Positions 56,898 through 64,000 of a DNA stretch of 64,000 bases are shown here, in pieces. Source of the DNA: an uncultured Acidimicrobiales bacterium (GTDB lineage: Bacteria; Actinomycetota; Acidimicrobiia; Acidimicrobiales; SZUA-35); assembly GCA_937997485.1 (NCBI GenBank), contig CALKTH010000046.1:60047-124046 (forward strand), given 5' to 3'. Positions within the stretch are counted from its first letter, which is position 1; each line of letters begins with the position of its first letter. A program made the translations under genes and the position numbers. Below the pieces are notes generated by a model. That model was not told where the DNA came from and made no database searches. It saw only the letters and a list, made by a program, of their open reading frames with translations.

Positions 56898-58445
56898 GTG
56901 AACGGACGATGCGACACGGATCCGCTCGACACAGCGGAGGATATCTGTGAAGTCTGCGGTGGAGAGTTCTGCCCGGACTGCATGTTGTATCCCCGAGGCG
57001 CGCGCCAGCCCGGTGTCTGCCGACCCTGTGCGTTGTCCAACAGCGGGCTGCGCGGCGGCGCTGGCGGCGCGCCTCCGATCTCCAAGCGGGACTACAAGAA
57101 GCGCAAGAAAGCGCTGGCCGAGGTCGAAGAGGTCGTCAGCAACGAACCCGTCTTCGAGTTCTTCGACGAGCACATCGCCGAGGTGCCGATGGTCGATCGG
57201 CGTTCGGACCCGGACCGCCGTGAAAGCAAGCGCGGCAAGCGACGTAAGAAGCGGCGCAAGGACGACGTCATCGAGACGCCAGCCGCGACCGAAGACAATG
57301 AAGATCTGCTCTTCGTCGTCAAGGGACCCGTGGGCGAGGAAGCGGCAATAGCCGACGCAGCGCCGAGCGACCCGGCAGACGCCCGCTCGCTGACCGAGTC
57401 CGGCGATCCCGTCGACGACACGTTGTCCGGTCACAGGTCCTCCGACGATCGGGCTGAGACGCCGGCAGCTCACGATCAGCCTCCTGCCCCAGCACCACCG
57501 CCTCCACCTGCGCCGACGGCGAGCGATGCCGTGACCCATCCGGGGTCGAGTACGCCTCCGATCGCCAAGCCTTCGAAGCCCACGGCGACCGAACTTCTGG
57601 CCAAGCTCAAGCAGTCCCAGTCGATCGCGGCGGCAGCTCCGCCTCCGCAAGCACCGCGCCCTGCGGCGCCCGAGCCCGCAATCCCCACGGCACCGGCTGC
57701 GCCTACGGATCTCGACGTCGACCCGTTCACGGGCCAAGCGGTTTCTGCCGATCTCACCGCCTCCGACCCATTCGCCGCGGCCGACCCATTCGCAACCGAT
57801 ACCTCGACCGATCCCTTCGGTCAGGCTGGCACGCCAACGACAGCTCCGACACCGGAACCCGCTGCACCCCTCTTCCAAACCGCCCCCGCCCCCGCGCCCC
57901 CCGTTCAGGCACCCGCGGCACAGACTCCACCTCTCCCGGCGCCGCCGCCACCCTCTCCCGTCCCCGAGGCGCCTGCACACCAGCCGTTCGCTCCCGACGA
58001 GTCCTTCGACGCTCCGGTCTCGCTGGATGCCATCCCCTTCGATGAGCCCGAGCCGCTCATCGAGCGCCGGTCCATACCTCAGCCCACCGGTTCGTTCGGC
58101 GAAGCCCCACCGATTCAGTTCATCCCCGATCCGAACCCGATCGGCCAGGCACCACCAGCGGCGCCGAGCACGGCTCCCCAGCCCACCCCTGCACCGCCCG
58201 CCCCAGCGGCGGCCCCAGCCCCGTTGGTCGCACCAGCGGCGCTCGCTGCGCCCGCACCGGCAGCAACGCCTCCGATGGACCAGACCCCCATGCCTGACCG
58301 GCGGACGAAACCAACGACGGAACGCCGGGCTGGTGCTGCTGACACCGACGCCGCCGGCGCCTGGATTCCTCCCGCTCTGCGAGGCATGGCTTCCAAGGAA
58401 GAGCAGGCAGCAACGCCGCTACCCAAGCGCCGCAGTACCGACTGA
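56898..58445 (+). CDS. Zinc-finger protein with long Pro/Ala-rich region
   Basis: I do not recognise this protein as a known family. An N-terminal zinc-ribbon or B-box-like module has paired cysteines C17/C20, C25/C28 and C41/C44. A basic helix (KRDYKKRKKALAEVEEVV) and a segment RRSDPDRRESKRGKRRKKRR follow. The remaining 380 residues are Pro/Ala-rich with repeated DPFA/DPFT phrases and ERRxxP elements (DRRTKPTTERRAG). It is predicted mostly disordered. The start is GTG at 56898 behind AGGTAG. It lies between purB and purA on the opposite strand. Low-complexity sequence makes homology weak evidence here. Confidence 0.7.
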   Translation: MNGRCDTDPLDTAEDICEVCGGEFCPDCMLYPRGARQPGVCRPCALSNSGLRGGAGGAPPISKRDYKKRKKALAEVEEVVSNEPVFEFFDEHIAEVPMVDRRSDPDRRESKRGKRRKKRRKDDVIETPAATEDNEDLLFVVKGPVGEEAAIADAAPSDPADARSLTESGDPVDDTLSGHRSSDDRAETPAAHDQPPAPAPPPPPAPTASDAVTHPGSSTPPIAKPSKPTATELLAKLKQSQSIAAAAPPPQAPRPAAPEPAIPTAPAAPTDLDVDPFTGQAVSADLTASDPFAAADPFATDTSTDPFGQAGTPTTAPTPEPAAPLFQTAPAPAPPVQAPAAQTPPLPAPPPPSPVPEAPAHQPFAPDESFDAPVSLDAIPFDEPEPLIERRSIPQPTGSFGEAPPIQFIPDPNPIGQAPPAAPSTAPQPTPAPPAPAAAPAPLVAPAALAAPAPAATPPMDQTPMPDRRTKPTTERRAGAADTDAAGAWIPPALRGMASKEEQAATPLPKRRSTD

Positions 58446-58490
58446 AGCCCAGCGGCGTGAACGGTTCGCTCACGTCGCCTGAGCTGGTGA

Positions 58491-60655
<2,165 letters not shown>

Positions 60656-60758
60656 AGATTTCTCGGCGGCGCTGTCCATTCCGGCTCGTGCCGTTCGTCG
60701 AGGAGGTGTTCGGGATGCCCCCGGACACAGCGATGGCAGATCGCGAAAGGAACAGACG

Positions 60759-61109
60759 ATGAAGTACGCACTCTTGCTCTATGGGGACGAAGCAGTCGGG
60801 CCGCAGATGGGCACACCCGAGATGGACGCCGAAATGGCGCAGTGGTTCGCGTTCACCGAGGAACTCGGCGCAACCGGCAAGATGCTGGGCGGCGAAGCGC
60901 TCCAGCCGATCGCCACGGCGAGCACGGTTCGCATTCGCGACGGCAAGACGGTCACGCAGGACGGTCCCTTTGCCGAGACCAAGGAGGCGCTCGGCGGCTT
61001 CTACCTGATCGAGGCTGACAATCTCGACGAGATGATTGCTTGGGCCGAGAAGATCCCGAGCGTGGGCTACGGCACGGTCGAGATCCGTCCCATCATGTCC
61101 TTCGACTGA
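60759..61109 (+). CDS. YCII/DGPF-domain protein, partner of ECF42 sigma factor
   Basis: A 116-residue YCII-family protein with the DGPF motif (QDGPFAETKEALGGFYLIEA). Such genes are nearly always next to ECF42 sigma factors, and a likely ECF42 sigma factor begins 10 bp downstream. The role of YCII proteins is not firmly established; a catalytic His/Asp pair is common in the family. Confidence 0.9.
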   Translation: MKYALLLYGDEAVGPQMGTPEMDAEMAQWFAFTEELGATGKMLGGEALQPIATASTVRIRDGKTVTQDGPFAETKEALGGFYLIEADNLDEMIAWAEKIPSVGYGTVEIRPIMSFD

Positions 61110-61119
61110 TCCTCAGATC

Positions 61120-62373
61120 GTGCCTCCGCCGGCGCTCTCTTCCGTCGACGCCGCCTTCCGGCGAGAATGGCCTCAACTCGTCGCCACCTTGGTCCGAGAT
61201 CTCCGCGATCTCGAGCTGGCCGAAGATGTGGCGCAAGAGGCCTTCATGGAAGCGGCTCGACGGTGGCGGATCGATGGCACTCCGGATCGGCCGGGCGCGT
61301 GGTTACTGACCACCGCCCGGCGCCGGGCGATCGATCGGATGCGCCGAGCTCAGCGATTCGAAGAGCGGATTCCGGCATTGGTCGAGGCAGCCGAACGCCC
61401 GCCACCCGACGACGTGTTGGCCGATGACCAGTTGGCGCTGCTCTTCGGTTGTTGCCATCCGGCGCTGACGATCGAGGCGCAGGTTGCTCTCACCCTGCGT
61501 GCGGTGGCTGGCCTGTCGACCACACAAATCGCTCACGCCTTTCTCGTGCCAGAAGCCACGATGGCGAAGCGGTTGGTCCGGGCGAAGCACAAGGTGCGGG
61601 CTGCCGGCATTCCGTTCGCCATTCCGGAAGGCGAGCTGATGCACGACCGGCTCACGGCGGTGTGCGCGGTGGTCTACGCCATCTTCACCGAAGGCCACGC
61701 CAGCACCTCGGGCGCAACGCTCGTCCGGGGAAGCCTCTGCGACGAAGCCATCTGGTTGGCCGAGACCTTGGCCGAACTCGCGCCCCGAGAACCCGAGCTG
61801 CACGGGCTCGCCGCGCTCTGCTTGCTGACCGACGCCCGTCGGGCCACTCGAGTCGACAGCGACGGCCAACCGGTGCTCCTCGCCAACCAGGACCGGTCTC
61901 GTTGGGATCGGACCAAGATCGAGCGAGGGCTCAGCCACCTGCATCAGGCCAGTCCGGCCGGGCGCCACAGCGTGTATCGGCTCCAAGCGATCATCGCCGC
62001 GGTCCACACCACCGCTCCCACGTGGGAGGAGACCGAGTGGCGAGCGATTGTTGCCGTCTACGACGTCATGCTCGAACAGGGTGGCGGGCCGGTCGTCGAG
62101 CTCAATCGCGCGGCGGCGCTGGCCGAGCTGAAGGGTCCGGCAGTGGGGCTGGCGCAGCTCGACTCACTCGCTGACCGCGGCCTGCTCGGCGACTACCACT
62201 ACTTCCATTCGGCACGGGCTGAACTCCTGCGCCGACTCGATCGTTTCAGCGAGGCGCTGACGGCCTATGAACGCGCCATTGAGTGGTGCCAGAACGACAG
62301 CGAACGAGACTGGCTGCAAGGTCGGCACGACGAGCTCACGGCGAACGAGGCGGGAAGAGCGGGGGCCTCCTGA
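61120..62373 (+). CDS. ECF42-type sigma factor with C-terminal TPR-like domain
   Basis: The first 170 residues hold sigma-2 (AEDVAQEAFMEAARRW, DRPGAWLLTTARRRAIDRMRR) and sigma-4 (VAGLSTTQIAHAFLVPEATMAKRLVRAKHKV) regions, though no linker box is typical. The next 240 residues form an all-helical extension of DUF6596/TPR character, the hallmark of the ECF42 group, in which the extension replaces an anti-sigma factor. The start is GTG at 61120. The YCII gene 10 bp upstream is the usual target and partner. Confidence 0.92.
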   Translation: MPPPALSSVDAAFRREWPQLVATLVRDLRDLELAEDVAQEAFMEAARRWRIDGTPDRPGAWLLTTARRRAIDRMRRAQRFEERIPALVEAAERPPPDDVLADDQLALLFGCCHPALTIEAQVALTLRAVAGLSTTQIAHAFLVPEATMAKRLVRAKHKVRAAGIPFAIPEGELMHDRLTAVCAVVYAIFTEGHASTSGATLVRGSLCDEAIWLAETLAELAPREPELHGLAALCLLTDARRATRVDSDGQPVLLANQDRSRWDRTKIERGLSHLHQASPAGRHSVYRLQAIIAAVHTTAPTWEETEWRAIVAVYDVMLEQGGGPVVELNRAAALAELKGPAVGLAQLDSLADRGLLGDYHYFHSARAELLRRLDRFSEALTAYERAIEWCQNDSERDWLQGRHDELTANEAGRAGAS

Positions 62374-62388
62374 GGGTTGTCTCTCGGC

Positions 62389-62913
62389 ATGACGATCACG
62401 ATGTATGGGGCGGATTGGTGTGGCGATTGCCGCCGGGCAAAGGCGTTCTTCGCCGAGCACGAGATCGAGTACGAGTCCATTGACCTCGTCGATCATCCCG
62501 AGGCCATCGATGTTGCCGCCGAGCTCGCCGGAGGTCGCAAGAGCATTCCGGTGATCGTGTACGCCAGCGGTGCGGTGCTCGTTGAGCCAAGCAACGAAGA
62601 ACTGGCCGAACAACAGCGACGAGAGAACGCCTTTCAGGTCGTCGAGGTGGCGAGCGAGGGACGCTTCGAGTTGCGCCGAGCCGGTGAGCTCCTGAGCTTC
62701 GCCGACTACCAGACCCGCAACGAATCTGATGTTGTGGTGCCGCATGTCGAGACACTCCGGCCACATCGAGGCAACGGGTACGCCGAGCGATTGATGGATG
62801 GCATCACCGAGGCGCTTCATGCCTCGGGGCGCACGATCACGCCCCTCTGCCCCTTCGCCGCTCAGTACATGCGTGAGCGCCCGGAGCTCACCCCGCTCCT
62901 CACCGCCGCCTGA
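62389..62913 (+). CDS. Mycoredoxin-like glutaredoxin fused to a GNAT-like (YidJ) domain
   Basis: Residues 1-80 are a glutaredoxin fold with the redox site WCGDC (C11, C14) and the cis-proline in KSIPVIVY, closest in style to mycoredoxin-1. Residues 85-174 resemble the short GNAT-related family PF14542 (YjdJ type): FQVVEVASEGRFELRRAGEL, then HVETLRPHRGNGYAERLMDGI, whose RGNG turn would bind acetyl-CoA, and ITPLCPFAAQYMRERPE. A fusion of these two is unusual. Mycothiol, made by the MshA route, would be the electron donor. ATG 62389 is preferred to an upstream TTG. Confidence 0.85.
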   Translation: MTITMYGADWCGDCRRAKAFFAEHEIEYESIDLVDHPEAIDVAAELAGGRKSIPVIVYASGAVLVEPSNEELAEQQRRENAFQVVEVASEGRFELRRAGELLSFADYQTRNESDVVVPHVETLRPHRGNGYAERLMDGITEALHASGRTITPLCPFAAQYMRERPELTPLLTAA

Positions 62914-62964
62914 CGCTGTCGCCTGACCCTGTCGCCCGCCGCCCCGCACCCGCCACCACACGAT

Positions 62965-63157
62965 CTGGCGAGTATCTGGTGTCAGACACTCATTACTCAC
63001 CAGCCACCATCACTATCTGGTTGGCATCTGGTGCCAGACACTCAGTACTCACCAGCCACCAACTGGTAAGTGATGAGTGTCAGACACCAGTTTTCACCAG
63101 CGGCCCGTTCGGGGGCCATCTGGTAGGTGATGAGTGTCAGACACCAGTTTCCACTAG
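62965..63157. repeat. Cluster of four REP-like palindromic elements
   Basis: Four 38-39 bp copies of the element also found at 34941: 62965-63003 and 63017-63055 in one orientation, 63063-63100 and 63120-63157 in the other. The shared core is GTGTCAGACAC(T/C) between CTGG and CACCAG ends. The last copy runs over the stop codon of the DUF1499 gene. It is not a CRISPR: spacers are too short and irregular. Confidence 0.85.
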
Positions 63158-63681
63158 GGAGTGGAGACGGTGGGGAGCTGCGCTGCGAGCTCGGCGAGCC
63201 AGCGTTCGACTCGAGCTTGGTTGACGCCGAAGTCGGACTGGCCGAAACGGGAGCGGGAGAAGATCGAGAGCGTGCTCTGTGACCGGTCACCGGCAGGCAA
63301 GAAACGGACAGAGATGTAGTCGGGAAACCCGAACACGGCACTGCGTTGCACGAACGTAACGTGTCCGACCATCTGCGGTGTCTGTGTCCCGCCGGAAGAG
63401 GTCGTTGGGAGCCGATCATCGGCGATGATCTCGGTTCGAGCATCCGCCAGTGCGATGCGATCGAAGGTCGAGGACAGGATCCCCGTCTCCACATCAAAGA
63501 CGGGAGCGGGCACGTCGAAGCCTCGGCCCGCCCCGAACCAATTCGAAGAGTCAGGCGTAGGAGCTGCTGTCGGATCGACGTGCCACCGCTCGACGTCGTG
63601 ACCGCTGAGGCGGATACCCACCATCGCACCGACCACACACAGGGTGAGTGCGATGGCGAAGAATCCGAGCAGCCTCTTCAC
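63154..63681 (-). CDS. DUF1499 protein with membrane anchor
   Basis: A 175-residue protein with one N-terminal membrane segment (about 4-26) and a DUF1499 domain. Recognisable are FPDYISVRFLPAGDRSQS and the ending FSRSRFGQSDFGVNQARVERWLAEL, the best conserved part of the family. Function unknown. The stop codon is inside a palindromic repeat. Confidence 0.88.
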   Translation of the reverse strand: MKRLLGFFAIALTLCVVGAMVGIRLSGHDVERWHVDPTAAPTPDSSNWFGAGRGFDVPAPVFDVETGILSSTFDRIALADARTEIIADDRLPTTSSGGTQTPQMVGHVTFVQRSAVFGFPDYISVRFLPAGDRSQSTLSIFSRSRFGQSDFGVNQARVERWLAELAAQLPTVSTP

Positions 63682-63712
63682 GGCATCGCCGAGTCAGGCC
63701 ACGACGGGAACG

Positions 63713-64000
63713 TCACGCCGCCGGCTGGATCATGACGGAAAGGTCATCGCCGTCGAGATCCACGAAGATCGTGCCGCCCTCGATGGCCTCGCCCTCAAGG
63801 ATGACGGTGGCCACCCGATCGATGATCTCCCGCTGAATGACTCGCTTCAGCGGACGGGCACCAAACGCCGGGTCGTAGCCGAGCTTGGCCACGTGGGCTG
63901 CGGCCTTGTCGGTGATGTCCAGCCCGAGGCGCTGAGCACCAAGACGCTGGCTCACCAGCGCAAGCTGGATCTCCACGATCTCGGCCAGGTCAGCCTCGGT
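63713..64000 (-). CDS. clpB: ATP-dependent chaperone ClpB, C-terminal fragment
   Basis: The frame is open from the right edge to its stop at 63713 (95 codons). The sequence matches the C-terminal D2-small domain of ClpB: LGYDPAFGARPLKRVIQREI, followed by the short C-terminal strand region. This disaggregase works with DnaK. The gene continues beyond the window. Confidence 0.92.
   Translation of the reverse strand, partial: TEADLAEIVEIQLALVSQRLGAQRLGLDITDKAAAHVAKLGYDPAFGARPLKRVIQREIIDRVATVILEGEAIEGGTIFVDLDGDDLSVMIQPAA

Noticed and set aside
62965..63157. CRISPR array
   Set aside because: The repeats are palindromic, occur in both orientations and have 7-19 base gaps, with no cas genes, so they are REP-like elements.

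Overview
The window looks like chromosomal DNA from a high-GC actinobacterium, most probably of the class Acidimicrobiia (Ilumatobacter-like). The evidence is a WhiB-family regulator, a mycothiol glycosyltransferase (MshA), an RsiG-type c-di-GMP anti-sigma factor, an aa3/caa3-type oxidase operon, and a quinol-cytochrome c reductase whose cytochrome b is of the split b6 type rather than the usual actinobacterial QcrB. Frequent GTG starts and 1-4 bp gene overlaps fit this. The taxonomic call is inference from gene content.

Left part (1-31 kb): a minus-strand respiratory cluster (cytochrome b6-like protein, a 2x[4Fe-4S] ferredoxin, membrane proteins) diverges from a membrane-bound cytochrome c gene, with a Rex operator between them. 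A secreted metalloprotease with DUF4214 repeats follows, then the haem operon rex-hemA-hemC-hemD-hemB-hemL, an acyl-CoA synthetase, a CAP protein, proC with a SAM hydroxide adenosyltransferase, ybjN-mshA-xre-rsiG, a CdsA-like protein, moaD, a tRNA-Lys, two glutamine cyclotransferase-like lipoproteins, an M20 amidohydrolase, two tandem flavodoxin-fold oxidoreductases and an acyl-ACP desaturase beneath a TetR-type palindrome.

Middle (31-41 kb): thioesterases, dut, orn, and a WhiB7-like gene preceded by a leader ORF and by mutually exclusive antiterminator/terminator arms, which is the architecture of a ribosome-mediated attenuator. Next come TlpA/CcdA thiol-redox genes, a poly-gamma-glutamate hydrolase-like gene, an IS110-family element sitting in an array of palindromic repeats, an ABC exporter and pdxH.

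Right part (41-64 kb): the cytochrome oxidase locus (ctaG, ctaF, ctaE, ctaD, ctaC) with a second Rex operator in front of ctaC. Immediately upstream lies a three-gene module made of a subunit I homologue that has lost all six metal-ligand histidines, a subunit III homologue, and a polytopic protein with an acidic, His-containing tail. ctaB and ctaA, clpS with a DUF2017 gene, degV, plsY, a tRNA Glu-Asp-Phe cluster, purB, purA, an ECF42-type sigma factor with its YCII partner, a mycoredoxin-acetyltransferase fusion, a cluster of palindromic repeats and the C-terminal end of clpB complete the window.

The genes link up around respiration. Rex (NADH/NAD+ sensing) is encoded in the haem operon, and its sites lie before both the cytochrome b cluster and ctaC. 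Haem synthesis, haem A synthesis, cytochrome c maturation (CcdA/TlpA) and oxidase assembly are all present. Best candidates for new biology: the ligand-less oxidase-like module, the attenuated WhiB7 gene with its long leader ORF, the b6-type complex with a ferredoxin subunit, the recurrent IPxHLLxRS motif on unrelated proteins, and the REP-targeting IS110 element.
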